A stretch of DNA of 64,000 nucleotides from Streptomyces nymphaeiformis (GTDB taxonomy: Bacteria > Actinomycetota > Actinomycetes > Streptomycetales > Streptomycetaceae): the NCBI RefSeq assembly GCF_014203895.1, contig NZ_JACHJY010000015.1:62001-126000 (forward strand). Direction: 5' to 3'. Position numbers and translations under genes: made by a program. Under the pieces are notes generated by a model. It was not told where the DNA came from and did not search any database. It saw nothing but the letters and a program-made list of their open reading frames with translations. Shown piece by piece: positions 28,310-37,376 of this stretch; position 1 is the first letter of the stretch, and each line of letters begins with the position of its first letter.

Positions 28310-30045
28310 CGGCGCACCTCCTGGACGGGGACGGGGACCGTGCCGGTGATCTCCTCCGGGAGGTGGAGCCGGGCGAGGATGGCGGGGGTGCCGGGCGGGA
28401 TCCGGCGGGGGGTGGCCAGCGAGACGAGCACCATCGTCAGGAAGCCCAGGGGGACGGACCAGACGGCCGGCCAGGCCATCAGGGTGTGCGGCCAGCCCCC
28501 GGGGGCGAGTCCGGCCCGGGTCGCCATGACGGCCGCGAGGGCGGAGCCGCCGCCGAGCAGGAGGCCGGCCATGGCGCCGGGCGGGGTGAGCCGCCGCCAC
28601 CAGATCCCGAGGACGAGCAGCGGGCAGAAGGAGGAGGCGGAGACCGCGAAGGCGAGACCGACGGCGTCGGCGACCGGGACCTTGGAGGCGACCACACCGA
28701 CGGCGAGCGGGACGGCGGTGGCGAGCAGGGTCGCGAGGCGGAAGTGCCGTACGCCGCGCGAGGGCAGCACGTCCTGGGTGAGGACCCCGGCGACCGACAT
28801 GGTGAGCCCGGAGGCGGTGGAGAGGAAGGCGGCGAAGGCACCGGCCGCGAGGAGCGCCCCGAGGAGGTCGCCGAGGAGTCCGCCGAGGATCCGGTCGGGC
28901 AGGACGAGGACGGCGGCGTCGGCGGAGCCGGTGAGGGCGAGTTCGGGGGCGTAGATCCGGCCGAGCGCTCCGTACAGGCCGGGCAGCAGGTAGAAGGCGC
29001 CGACGAGGCCGAGCACGACGAGGGTGGTGCGGCGGGCGGCGCGGCCGTGCGGGCTGGTGTAGAAGCGGACGGCGACGTGCGGCAGGCCCATGGTGCCGAG
29101 GAAGGTCGCGAGGATCAGTCCGTACGTGGCGTACAGCTGGTGTCCGTCGCGGCCCCCGGCGAGCGGCTGGGACCAGCCGAGGGGGTCGGAGCCGGTGGCG
29201 GCGCGGTCGGGCAGGGGCGCGCCCGGGGCGAAGGCGAGCGAGGTGCCGCCCTGGACGTGGTGGGTGCCGGGGGCGAGGGTGACGGTGCGGTCGGTGTACG
29301 CGACGGAGTCGACGCTGCCGGTGACGGTGACCGTGAGCGGGGCGTCGAGCCCGATCCGTACCGTGTCGGCCAGCTTCACGACGGTGTGGCCGCGCAACAC
29401 GGCCGGGGCGTCGAAGCGGGCCCGGGGCGCTCCGTCCCCGTACCAGGCGGCGAGCAGGAAGAGGACGGGGACGAGCAGGGCGGTGAGCTTGAGCCAGTAC
29501 TGGAAGGCCTGGACGAAGGTGATGCTGCGCATCCCGCCCGCGGCGACGGTGCCGGTGACGACGAGGGCGACGAGCAGCCCGCCGACCCAGTCGGGGGCGC
29601 CGGTGAGGATCTCCAGGGTGAGACCGGCGCCCTGGAGCTGTGGCAGCAGGTAGAGCCAGCCGATGCCGACGACGAACAGGCTGGCGAGCCGCCGGGCCTG
29701 CGGGGATTCGAGGCGGGCCTCGGCGAAGTCGGAGAGGGTGTACGCCCCGGAGCGGCGCAGCGGGGCCGCGACGAGGACGAGCAGGACGAGGTACCCGGCG
29801 GTGTAGCCGACCGGGTACCAGAGCATGGCGGGGCCCTGGACGAGGACGAGTCCGGCGATGCCGAGGAAGGAGGCGGCGGAGAGGTACTCGCCGCTGATGG
29901 CGGCGGCGTTGAGGCCGGGCCGGACGGTCCGCGAGGCGACGTAGAAGTCGGAGGTGGTGCGGGAGACGCGCAGGCCGAGGGCGCCGATGAGGACGGTGGC
30001 GAGGACGACGGCGGTGACGGCGGCGACGGCGTAGGTCTGGTTCAT
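28306..30045 (-). CDS. Sodium:solute symporter, acetate/monocarboxylate type (ActP/MctP-like)
   Basis: 579 residues with about 13 membrane helices. The SSS signature region is visible (SGEYLSAASFLGIAGLVLVQG; YTLSDFAEARL; GGMRSITFVQAFQYWLKL). An extended loop of ~100 residues (~205-300) includes DRTVTLAPGTHHVQGG, as in acetate permeases. Imports acetate, pyruvate or similar with a cation. It follows a DUF485 gene, the usual ActP partner, by 19 bp and overlaps the LytS kinase by 4 bp. Confidence 0.9.
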   Translation of the reverse strand: MNQTYAVAAVTAVVLATVLIGALGLRVSRTTSDFYVASRTVRPGLNAAAISGEYLSAASFLGIAGLVLVQGPAMLWYPVGYTAGYLVLLVLVAAPLRRSGAYTLSDFAEARLESPQARRLASLFVVGIGWLYLLPQLQGAGLTLEILTGAPDWVGGLLVALVVTGTVAAGGMRSITFVQAFQYWLKLTALLVPVLFLLAAWYGDGAPRARFDAPAVLRGHTVVKLADTVRIGLDAPLTVTVTGSVDSVAYTDRTVTLAPGTHHVQGGTSLAFAPGAPLPDRAATGSDPLGWSQPLAGGRDGHQLYATYGLILATFLGTMGLPHVAVRFYTSPHGRAARRTTLVVLGLVGAFYLLPGLYGALGRIYAPELALTGSADAAVLVLPDRILGGLLGDLLGALLAAGAFAAFLSTASGLTMSVAGVLTQDVLPSRGVRHFRLATLLATAVPLAVGVVASKVPVADAVGLAFAVSASSFCPLLVLGIWWRRLTPPGAMAGLLLGGGSALAAVMATRAGLAPGGWPHTLMAWPAVWSVPLGFLTMVLVSLATPRRIPPGTPAILARLHLPEEITGTVPVPVQEVRR

Positions 30046-30064
30046 GCGGGGCGGTCCACCGTGC

Positions 30065-30451
30065 TCATCGCTCCACGAGGCCGGTGAAGTCGCGTTCGTT
30101 GCGCTCGGCGCGGCGGACGTACCAGTGGGCGATCGCCCAGACGACCGGGTACACGCCGAAGCCGAGGGCGGCCCAGACGAACGCCTCGGGCGCGGGCAGC
30201 GCGAGCAGCAGCGGCAGCGAGCCGACGAGCAGGGCGAGGGCTCCGAGGGCGGTGAGGCCGGCGCGGAGCTGGCTGCGCATCAGGGAGCGGACGTAGGTGT
30301 GACCGAGGGTGGTCTGCTCGTCGATCTCGGAGCGGGCCGGAGGATGCGCGGGGCGCCTCCCGGCGGGTCCGGGTACGGCTCCCGGGCCGTGGGCGGAGGC
30401 GTACGTGACGGTCTCGCGCCGGGGTCTGCGCGGGGGATGCTGCTCGGACAT
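30065..30451 (-). CDS. DUF485 membrane protein, partner of the symporter
   Basis: 128 residues from ATG 30451. A Pro/Arg-rich N-terminal half leads to LGHTYVRSLMRSQLRAGLTA and two membrane helices (LGALALLVGSLPLLLAL; FVWAALGFGVYPVVWAIAHWYVRRAE), the DUF485 (YjcH) layout. These genes accompany actP and may aid assembly or regulation of the permease. An upstream ATG 15 codons earlier is less likely. Confidence 0.85.
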   Translation of the reverse strand: MSEQHPPRRPRRETVTYASAHGPGAVPGPAGRRPAHPPARSEIDEQTTLGHTYVRSLMRSQLRAGLTALGALALLVGSLPLLLALPAPEAFVWAALGFGVYPVVWAIAHWYVRRAERNERDFTGLVER

Positions 30452-30568
30452 GCGCGTCCGCGACCGCCTCTCTCGACGACTTCCGGCCGTGCGCACGGGC
30501 GGCTCACCGGCCCGGCGGACGCGTGGAGTCTACGCAGCGGGATCCGGGCGCGGTAGACGTACGGGAGG

Positions 30569-31318
30569 TCAGCCCCCGGCCCGGCGCATCAGGAGGTCCC
30601 GCAGGTGGCGGGCGTGGCGGCGGCTGACGGCCAGGTCGGTGTCGCCGAGCCGGACGGAGGTGGCGCCGCCGTCGAGGCGGAGTTCGTCGATGCGGGCGAG
30701 GGCCACGAGGTGGCTGCGGTGGATGCGGACGAAGCCGCGGGAGGCCCAGCGCTCCTCCAGGGTGGAGAGCGGGATGCGGACGAGGTGGCTGCCGTGGTCG
30801 GTGTGGAGGCGGGCGTAGTCGCCGTGGGCCTCGACGTACGCGATGTCGTCGACGGGGACGAAGCGGGTGACGCCGCCGAGCTCTACGGGTATCTGCTCGG
30901 GCGCGGCCGGTGCGGGGGCGGCGGTGGCGTGGACCAGTTCGTGGACGCGGCGGACGGCCTCGGCGAGGCGCTCGCGGCGGACGGGCTTGAGGACGTAGTC
31001 GACGGCCTTCAGGTCGAAGGCCTGGAGCGCGAAGCCCTCGTGGGCGGTGACGAAGACGACGAGCGGCGGGCGGGCGAAGCCGGCGAGCAGCCGGGCCACG
31101 TCGAGGCCGGTGAGGCCGGGCATGTGGATGTCGAGGAAGACGACGTCGATGCCGTCGTCGCCGTCGGGTCCGGTCTCCAGGGCGCGCCCGATCCTGCGCA
31201 GGGCCGCGGTGGCGTCACCCGCGCCCTCGGCGGTCCGCACCCGGGGGTCGGCGCGCAGCAGGTAGAGCAGCTCGCCGAGGGCGGGCTCCTCGTCGTCGAC
31301 GGCCAGGACGCGCAGCAT
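30569..31318 (-). CDS. LytTR-family response regulator
   Basis: 249 residues. Receiver domain with acidic pocket VDDEEP, phospho-acceptor Asp in VVFLDIHMPG, Thr in FVTAHEG and Lys in YVLKPV; C-terminal LytTR DNA-binding domain with DDIAYVEAHGDYARLHT and GFVRIHRSHLVAL. Should be phosphorylated by the LytS kinase of the same locus and activate the DUF485-symporter genes that follow 118 bp downstream. Confidence 0.92.
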   Translation of the reverse strand: MLRVLAVDDEEPALGELLYLLRADPRVRTAEGAGDATAALRRIGRALETGPDGDDGIDVVFLDIHMPGLTGLDVARLLAGFARPPLVVFVTAHEGFALQAFDLKAVDYVLKPVRRERLAEAVRRVHELVHATAAPAPAAPEQIPVELGGVTRFVPVDDIAYVEAHGDYARLHTDHGSHLVRIPLSTLEERWASRGFVRIHRSHLVALARIDELRLDGGATSVRLGDTDLAVSRRHARHLRDLLMRRAGG

Positions 31319-31389
31319 GCGGCGGAGTCTATGTGAGCGGTGGCGCGCCCTCTTCGGGCAGTGGCGCTCTCCACGTGGGCCTTCAGTCG

Positions 31390-32262
31390 CTATGTGAGCA
31401 GTCTCGACAGGCGTCGGTCGGCGAGGGGCTTCCCGCCGGTCTGGCAGGTGGGGCAGTACTGGAGGGAGGAGTCTCTGAAGGAGACCTCGCGGATGGTGTC
31501 GCCGCAGACGGGGCAGGGTTCGCCGGTGCGGCCGTGGACGCGCAGGCCGCTCTTCTTCTCGGCTTTCAGCTTGCCGGCGGCGAGGCCGTGGGAGCGTGCG
31601 ACGGCCTCGCCGAGGGGTGGTGCGCATCGCCGTGTACAGGGCGGCGGTCTCGTCCGGGGTGAGGTTCCGGGTGGGTTTGAAGGGCGACGTCCTCGCGGCG
31701 TGGAGGATCTCGTCGCTGTAGGAGTTGCCGATGCCGGCGATGAGGCTCTGGTCGCGCAGGGCGCCCTTGATCTGCCGCCGTTCGCCGGCGAGCAGGGCGG
31801 CGAACTCCTCGGGGCCGAAGTCCTCGGCGAGCGGGTCGGGGCCGAGGCGGGCGACGCCCGGCACCTCCTGGGGGTCGTGGACGAGGTGGACGGCGAGGCG
31901 TTTGGTGGTGCCGGCCTCGGTGAGGTCGAAGCCGTCGCCGCCGGTGAGTGCGGTACGCAGCACCAGCGGGCCCTTGCCGGGTCTCGGCGGTCCGGAGGGC
32001 AGCGGGTCCTGCCGGCGGAGCCGGCCGGCGCGGGCCAGGTGGATCAGGAGGTGGAGTTCGCCCGCCGCCCCCCGGGTGGTGAGGTCCAGGAACTTCCCTT
32101 GCCGGCCGACCGCCGTGCCCCGGCGCCCTCGACGGCGCTCAGGGGCGGGTCGTACGTCTTGAGGACGCTGATCGCGACGGGCAGGACGCGGGCGATCTCC
32201 TTGCCGACCAGGTGCGTGTCGAGGAACTCGCGGAGCGCCTCCGCCTCGGGGAGTTCGGGCAT
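31390..32262 (-). pseudogene. Fpg/Nei-type DNA glycosylase with two frameshifts
   Basis: A full-length formamidopyrimidine-DNA glycosylase can be pieced together from three segments. It starts MPELPEAEALRE (catalytic Pro2/Glu3 kept), shifts frame at about 32109-32117 where one base seems missing, continues as QGKFLDL through the H2TH region GIGNSYSDEILHAARTSPFK, shifts back at about 31614-31617 where a run of four G has one base too many, and ends with a complete zinc finger CPVCGDT...CPTC. The two shifts cancel. Either a recent pseudogene or two sequencing errors; everything else is intact. Confidence 0.85.
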
Positions 32263-32298
32263 GGCCCCACCCTGCCGCACGGGCGGCGGGGACGCGCG

Positions 32299-33678
32299 TC
32301 AGACGGGGGTTCCGGCGCCTCCGTCCTCCGGCGGGTCGAGCAGGTCGAGTTCGGCGGTGAGCGCGGCGGCCAGGGCGTCGAGGTCGGGGACGGCCCGGCC
32401 GTCGGCGACGAGGCCGATGTGGACCTGGCCGCCGTACGGGGACATGGCGACGGCGAGGGACTGGCCGCGGGCGAGCGGGGCCATCGGGAAGAGCGCGCGC
32501 AGCGGGGCGCCGCCGAAGGAGAGCGCGGAGCGGGGCAGCGGCACCTGGGTGACCAGGAGATCGAAGAGGAGGCGGGCGGCGCCGGCTGCGAGGGGGGCGC
32601 CGAAGCGGTGGGCGAGCGGGTGGAGCTGGTCGGCGAGGAGGGCGACGGCGCCCGCCCCGCGGTGGGGTCCGGCGGCCTTGTTGCGGTCCATGGCGCTACG
32701 GACGGCGGTGAGCCGGCCGGCCGGGTCGGCTTCGGTGACCGGCAGGTCGAGCAGGTATCCGGAGAGGCTGTTGCCGGGTCCTGCGGGGGTGCCGGGGCGG
32801 CGGCGGGAGACCGGGACGAGGGCCCGCGGGTCGGCGTCGGGCAGGGGCAGGCCGCGCCCCTCGAACCAGCGGCGCAGGGCGCCGGCGACGAGGGCGAGGA
32901 GGACGTCGTTGGCGGTGCCGCCGGTGGTGCGGCGGATGCGGTGGACGCGGTCGAGGGGCAGGCTGGCGGTGGCGATCCGGCGCGTACCGCTGGGGTCGGC
33001 GGCGAGCGGGGTGGTGGGGCGGGGGTCGAGGCGGCCGGCGCGGGCGACCGAGGAGCCGACGACCGAGGCGCCGACCTCGACGGCCCGGCCGAGGTCGCCG
33101 AGGCGGTCGCGGGCGATGCCGAGGAGGCGGCCGGGGCCGGGGATCCAGGAGCGCGGGGGGACGGGGTGCGGGCGGCGCGCCGGGCGCCGGCCCGCGGCGA
33201 TCTCGTCGAAGATCCCGGCGCCGATGGCGACGGCCCGCATGCCGTCGGCGAGGGCGTGGTGGAGTTTGACGAGGACGGCGAAGGAGCCGTCGGGGGCGCC
33301 GCTGAGCAGGTACATCTCCCAGGGCGGCAGGCCGCGGGCGACGGGGCGTTCCATGAGTTCGGCGGCGAGCCGGGCGGCTTCGGCGGGGAAGTCGGCGCCG
33401 TGCAGGGTGATCTCGTGGACGTGCCGGCTCACGTCGAAGTCGGGGTCGGCGCTCCAGGCGGCGCCGCCGACGGGGAACAGGACGTCGCGGACGCGCATCC
33501 GGAGCCGGGGGACGGCCGCGGCGCGGCGGGCGAGCAGTTCCCGTACGTCGGCGGGCTCCTGCCCGGCGGTGGTGGGTGGGGGGCCGAAGTGGGCGAGGGC
33601 CCCGAGGTGCAGGGGGTGCTCGGTGGATTCCAGGTGCCAGAAGGCCAGGTCCAGGGGTGCCAGTAGCTCGCTGCTCAA
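32299..33678 (-). CDS. Wax ester synthase/diacylglycerol acyltransferase (WS/DGAT)
   Basis: 459 residues from TTG 33678, chosen for the AAGAGGA ribosome site and because it gives the family N-terminus (LAPLDLAFWHLES). Catalytic HHxxxDG is present as HHALADG (~145). Other family regions are NDVLLALVAGALRRW, PVSRR and the C-terminal DUF1298-type part. Makes triacylglycerol or wax ester storage lipid from acyl-CoA. The upstream region holds an unusual set of short tandem repeats. Confidence 0.9.
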   Translation of the reverse strand: MSSELLAPLDLAFWHLESTEHPLHLGALAHFGPPPTTAGQEPADVRELLARRAAAVPRLRMRVRDVLFPVGGAAWSADPDFDVSRHVHEITLHGADFPAEAARLAAELMERPVARGLPPWEMYLLSGAPDGSFAVLVKLHHALADGMRAVAIGAGIFDEIAAGRRPARRPHPVPPRSWIPGPGRLLGIARDRLGDLGRAVEVGASVVGSSVARAGRLDPRPTTPLAADPSGTRRIATASLPLDRVHRIRRTTGGTANDVLLALVAGALRRWFEGRGLPLPDADPRALVPVSRRRPGTPAGPGNSLSGYLLDLPVTEADPAGRLTAVRSAMDRNKAAGPHRGAGAVALLADQLHPLAHRFGAPLAAGAARLLFDLLVTQVPLPRSALSFGGAPLRALFPMAPLARGQSLAVAMSPYGGQVHIGLVADGRAVPDLDALAAALTAELDLLDPPEDGGAGTPV

Positions 33679-33689
33679 GGTGTCCTCTT

Positions 33690-33836
33690 GTCCGGCGAAG
33701 TGCTGCGGAGTCCTGCGAAGTCCTGTGAATTCCTGCGATGTCCCATGAACTGACAGTGGCCGAAGTCCACTGACAGTGGCTGAAGTCAATCGCACACCGT
33801 CAGTTACGGTCAAGTACGATCAGTTCACGCTCAGTT
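33690..33836. repeat. Short tandem repeat array upstream of WS/DGAT
   Basis: Six degenerate 10-bp units around GTCCTGCGAA occupy 33690-33749. They run into two 20-bp direct repeats, CTGACAGTGGCCGAAGTCCA (33750-33769) and its 17/20 copy (33770-33789). TCAGTT then recurs at 33800, 33820 and 33831. The whole intergenic region between the WS/DGAT start and the SpoIIE-type gene is thus made of repeats with about one-helical-turn spacing; a multi-site operator is plausible. Confidence 0.7.
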
Positions 33837-33843
33837 AACAAGT

Positions 33844-35931
33844 TCAACGCTCCACGGTGAACTCGCACCACACGCACTTCCCGCCACCCCGCGATTCCAC
33901 GCCCCACGCGTCGGAGAGCCGGTCGACCAGGAGCAGTCCGCGGCCGGAAACGCCCGCCTCCCCCGCCTCGCGGCGCCGGGGCAGCGCGCTGGACCGGTCC
34001 TCCACCTCCACCCGCAGCCGCCGCGGGGGCCCGGTCAGGATCCGCAGGGTCACGATCGCCCCGCCGTCGGTGTGCATCAGGGCGTTGGTCATGAGCTCGT
34101 CGGCGACCAGTTCGATCTCGTCCGCGCGCTCCCCCGCGCCCCAGGCGCGGACGGCGGCCCGGATCATGTGCCGGGCCGAGCTCAGCGCCTCCGGGTCGTT
34201 CTGGGCCACGTGCTGCTGGAAGCGGCCGGTGCCCTGCGGGTGGTACGTGCCGTGGCGGCGCAGCAGCAGGATCGCGACGTCGTCCTCGCCGCCCCGGTCG
34301 GCGACGACGTCGCAGAGGTGGTCGGCGAGCTGCTGGAGGTCGGAGGGGCCGCGCCGGACGAGCGAGGAGAGCCACTGGAGGCCTTCGTCGAGGTCGGCCC
34401 CCGGCTTCTCGACGAGCCCGTCGGTGTAGAGCATCAGCGTCTGGCCGGGGTCCAGTTCCAGGGTGGTCACGGGGTAGTCGAGGCGGCCGAACTCCGCCGA
34501 GAGCCCGAGCGGAAGACCGCCGACGACCGGGAGTCTGCGGCAGCCGCCGTCGAGCTCCCGGATCAGCGGGTCGACGTGGCCGGCGCGCACCACCTGGACG
34601 ACCCCGGTGGCGAGGTCGACCTCGGCGTACGTGCAGGTGGCGAAGCGTTCGGTGTCGAGCTCGTGGAGGAAGACCGAGGCCCGGGCCATCACCGTGGCCG
34701 GGGGGTGTCCCTCGGCGGCGTAGGCGCGCAGCACGATCCGCAGCTGCCCCATGACGGCGGCCGCGTGGGTGTCGTGGCCCTGCACGTCGCCGATGACGCA
34801 GCCGACCCGGCCGCCGGGCAGCGCGATGAGGTCGTACCAGTCGCCGCCGATGTCCCGGCCGAGGCGGGCCGAGCGGTAGCGGACGGCGGTCTGGGCGCCG
34901 GGCACGTCGGGGATCCGGCGCGGCAGCATCGCCTGCTGGAGCCCTTCGGCGAGGTCGTGCTCCTGCTCGTAGAGCATGGCCCGCTGGAGGCTCTGGGCGA
35001 TGCTGCTGCCGAGGGCGACGAGCAGGGTCCGCTCGTCCTCGCTGAAGCCGGTCCTGTCGCTGTAGAGCAGGCCGAGCGCGCCGATGGGCCGGGCCTGGGC
35101 GATGAGCGGCAGATAGGCGGCGGCGGTGATGCCGAGGCCGCTGATGTGCGGCCAGAGCACCGGGAAGGATTCGGCGAAGTCGCGGGCCGAGTCGATGAAC
35201 CGGGGGCGCAGGGTGCGGATGACCTCGCTCATCGGGTACGGCTCGTCCACGCGGGTGAACCGGGTGCCCGGCACGAAGGCGCCGTCGGGCCCCTCGGCGA
35301 CGAGGTGGATGCGCCCGGCTTCGAGGAGGCCCATGACGAGACTGGCCGCGCCGAAGTGTTCGAGCGCGCGCGAGTCGTTGAGCAGGTCGATGACGTCCTG
35401 CACGGTCCTGGCGTGGGCGAGGGCCGCCGTGGTGCCCTCGACGACGCCGGCGCGCCGTCGGCGTCCTTCGTCGAGGCCGAGGCGGGCGGCGGACTCGGTG
35501 AGCTCGTGGGTGGCGTCGCGCAGGATGCCGATGATGCGGACGGGCCGGCCGGTGTCGTCGCGCCGGACGAGGCCCTGGGTGTGGGTCCACTGGTGGCTGC
35601 CGTCGCGGCGGCGGATGCGGAAGTACGCGCCGTACTGCTCGCTGCCGTCCTTGAGCGCCTGGGCGACGAGGGTGTCGAGCTGGCGGCCCTCGTCCGGCAG
35701 CACCCGCGGGGCGAGGCTCTCGGGTCTGCCGTCGTAGTCCTCGGGGTCCATGTCGAAGACGTCGAGGGCGGCGGCGTCCATGGTCATGGTCCCGGTGACC
35801 AGGTCCCAGTCGAAGCCGCCCATGCGGAAGGCCGCGCCGTAGTCGGCCAGGATCCTGGTCCCGGCCGCCGGCCCGTCCGGCACGCGGCGCAGCCGCGCAC
35901 TCACCTCCCCGCCCCCGCTGCCCGCGTTCAT
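33844..35931 (-). CDS. PAS-GAF-SpoIIE phosphatase-HATPase regulator
   Basis: 695 residues, no membrane segment. PAS (~30-145), GAF (~165-320), PP2C/SpoIIE phosphatase (~345-555, with GGDWYD, VIGDVQGHD and GGEDDVAILLLR metal-binding acidic residues) and an anti-sigma-type HATPase (~570-690, with DELMTNALMHTDGG and GRGLLLVDRL). Such proteins combine dephosphorylation of an anti-sigma-factor antagonist with a kinase domain. The ATG lies 6 nt after TAGCGT, suggesting a leaderless mRNA. The repeat array lies downstream of its stop. Confidence 0.92.
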   Translation of the reverse strand: MNAGSGGGEVSARLRRVPDGPAAGTRILADYGAAFRMGGFDWDLVTGTMTMDAAALDVFDMDPEDYDGRPESLAPRVLPDEGRQLDTLVAQALKDGSEQYGAYFRIRRRDGSHQWTHTQGLVRRDDTGRPVRIIGILRDATHELTESAARLGLDEGRRRRAGVVEGTTAALAHARTVQDVIDLLNDSRALEHFGAASLVMGLLEAGRIHLVAEGPDGAFVPGTRFTRVDEPYPMSEVIRTLRPRFIDSARDFAESFPVLWPHISGLGITAAAYLPLIAQARPIGALGLLYSDRTGFSEDERTLLVALGSSIAQSLQRAMLYEQEHDLAEGLQQAMLPRRIPDVPGAQTAVRYRSARLGRDIGGDWYDLIALPGGRVGCVIGDVQGHDTHAAAVMGQLRIVLRAYAAEGHPPATVMARASVFLHELDTERFATCTYAEVDLATGVVQVVRAGHVDPLIRELDGGCRRLPVVGGLPLGLSAEFGRLDYPVTTLELDPGQTLMLYTDGLVEKPGADLDEGLQWLSSLVRRGPSDLQQLADHLCDVVADRGGEDDVAILLLRRHGTYHPQGTGRFQQHVAQNDPEALSSARHMIRAAVRAWGAGERADEIELVADELMTNALMHTDGGAIVTLRILTGPPRRLRVEVEDRSSALPRRREAGEAGVSGRGLLLVDRLSDAWGVESRGGGKCVWCEFTVER

Positions 35932-35937
35932 GGGGCC

Positions 35938-35943
35938 ACGCTA
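35938..35943 (-). promoter_or_regulatory. -10 box TAGCGT, leaderless promoter of SpoIIE-type gene
   Basis: On the minus strand TAGCGT is followed by GGCCCC and the ATG at 35931. Confidence 0.5.
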
Positions 35944-35980
35944 GGCGCAGCTCCGCCGGAGCGCACCAGGAAGATCCGTT

Positions 35981-37150
35981 TCACCCCTGGAAGGTCTCCG
36001 GCCGGTCGGGCAGCGGACCGGCCGGGAAGAGCTCGTCGGTCGGCGGCGTCCCGTCGGGGACGGCGGGCGGTTCGGAGGGGGGCTCCGCGAAGGGGTCGGG
36101 GACGGTGCCGGGATCGGTGTACGGGTCGGGGGCCGGTTCCGTGTACGGGTCGGGGGCGGGCGGCAGCGGTGCCGTCGGGTCGGTGCCGGTGCCCCCGGTG
36201 CCGGAGGGGTCGGGGGCGTCGGGCAGCGGGGTCGCGGGCCGGGCGGGGTCCGGGGGCACCGGCGCCGGGGAGGCCGGGTCCGAGGTGGTCCCGCGGTCGG
36301 GGGCGGTCGGGTCGGGGGCCGTCGGGTCGGGGGTGCCGGTGCCGGAGAGGGCGCAGGTGTCGGGGTCGCAGGCCGGCGGCACGTCGGGGGTCCTGTCCTC
36401 GTCCCCGTCGGTGCCGGTGCGCCGCTCGATCCAGCTGCGGTCGGTGGTGTTGACGATGACCAGGCCGGGGACGACGGAGCCGGCGGGCCGGACGGTGATC
36501 ACGCGGTCGGGGTCGAAGCCGTCCCACTGGTCGCCCTGGTGGACGCCGCCGCGGTCGGCGGCGGGGCTGCGGAGCGGGTTGCCGCAGGCGCAGCGGACGC
36601 GCGGGGAGCCGTACTGGTCGACGAGGACGGCGGTGCCGGTCTGCAGGACGGCCTGGAAGGCGTTGGCCCGGCCCTCGCGGTAGCCGTGGTCGGTGACGCG
36701 GGTGTCGGCGCGCAGGGCGACCGGGGTGAGCCCGCGGAGCCAGTCGGCGAGGTTGGTCTCGGGGATGCCGGAGGCCTCGGCGAAGGCGCGGGCCTTGGTG
36801 CGGTCCCCGGTGAGCAGGGCGACCTGCCGTTCGACGTCGCAGCTGCCGATCGCGCGGGTGCCGCCGTAGAGGCCGGGGGTGGAGCCGCTGACCTCGCGGA
36901 CCTGCTGCGCGTCCTCGCCGGGTGGCCGGTCGGGGGCGGCGGGCGGTGCGGTGTTGCGGACGGTGGAGGCGGTGAAGGGGTCGGGTCCGTGGGCGCCGAG
37001 CGGCTGGAGGAAGACGTCCTGGATGGGGGTGGCGGCCGGTTCGCCACCCGCGCCCTCCCACACGTTCGAGCAGCCCGTGAGCAGCAGGGCCGAGACGAGG
37101 CCCGCGGCCGCGGGGCGGGTTCGCCGCGCACGGCGGAGGGATGAGCGCAC
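35981..37150 (-). CDS. DUF6777-type secreted lipoprotein with Pro-rich tail
   Basis: 389 residues from GTG 37150 (GGGAG ribosome site). Lipobox LLLTGC at about residue 25. The globular part (~40-240) has four conserved-looking Cys (GSCDVE, CACGN) and DRVITVRPAG; it matches what I recall of DUF6777. A low-complexity Pro/Asp/Thr tail (~255-389, repeats of DPTAPD, DPYTEP) follows. Function unknown, probably anchored outside the membrane. Confidence 0.78.
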   Translation of the reverse strand: MRSSLRRARRTRPAAAGLVSALLLTGCSNVWEGAGGEPAATPIQDVFLQPLGAHGPDPFTASTVRNTAPPAAPDRPPGEDAQQVREVSGSTPGLYGGTRAIGSCDVERQVALLTGDRTKARAFAEASGIPETNLADWLRGLTPVALRADTRVTDHGYREGRANAFQAVLQTGTAVLVDQYGSPRVRCACGNPLRSPAADRGGVHQGDQWDGFDPDRVITVRPAGSVVPGLVIVNTTDRSWIERRTGTDGDEDRTPDVPPACDPDTCALSGTGTPDPTAPDPTAPDRGTTSDPASPAPVPPDPARPATPLPDAPDPSGTGGTGTDPTAPLPPAPDPYTEPAPDPYTDPGTVPDPFAEPPSEPPAVPDGTPPTDELFPAGPLPDRPETFQG

Positions 37151-37308
37151 CTGGTTCTCCCGACTTCTTTCTCTCCCCCGGGCGCGGCGCCCGGTTGCGG
37201 CCAGTGCCTCATGTCTGTCGCAGTGCGGGAGGCCCTGCAAGCGGAGAGCGGCCGAGCGGGTCGGACCGCTCGGCCGGGGCGGTGACGGGCGACCCTCCAC
37301 ACCCCCCA

Positions 37309-37363
37309 CTTGAACACGTTCAAGAAAGGCTCTACGCTCGACCCGCCAGTTGAACACGTTCAA
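37309..37363 (+). promoter_or_regulatory. Promoter with two perfect TTGAACACGTTCAA palindromes
   Basis: CTTGAACACGTTCAAG (37309-37324) and TTGAACACGTTCAA (37350-37363) are perfect palindromes 40 bp apart. A promoter fits between them: -35 TTGAAC (37310-37315) inside the first palindrome, 17-bp spacer, -10 TACGCT (37333-37338). One operator covers the -35 and the other lies downstream of the start point, as in TetR- or MarR-type repression. The regulator is not encoded next door. Controls the three genes at 37377-40247. Confidence 0.8.
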
Positions 37364-37376
37364 GTGGGGGTGTCGG

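Noticed and set aside
33690..33789. CRISPR-like array
   Set aside because: Units are 10 and 20 bp, degenerate and without spacers, and no cas genes are present.
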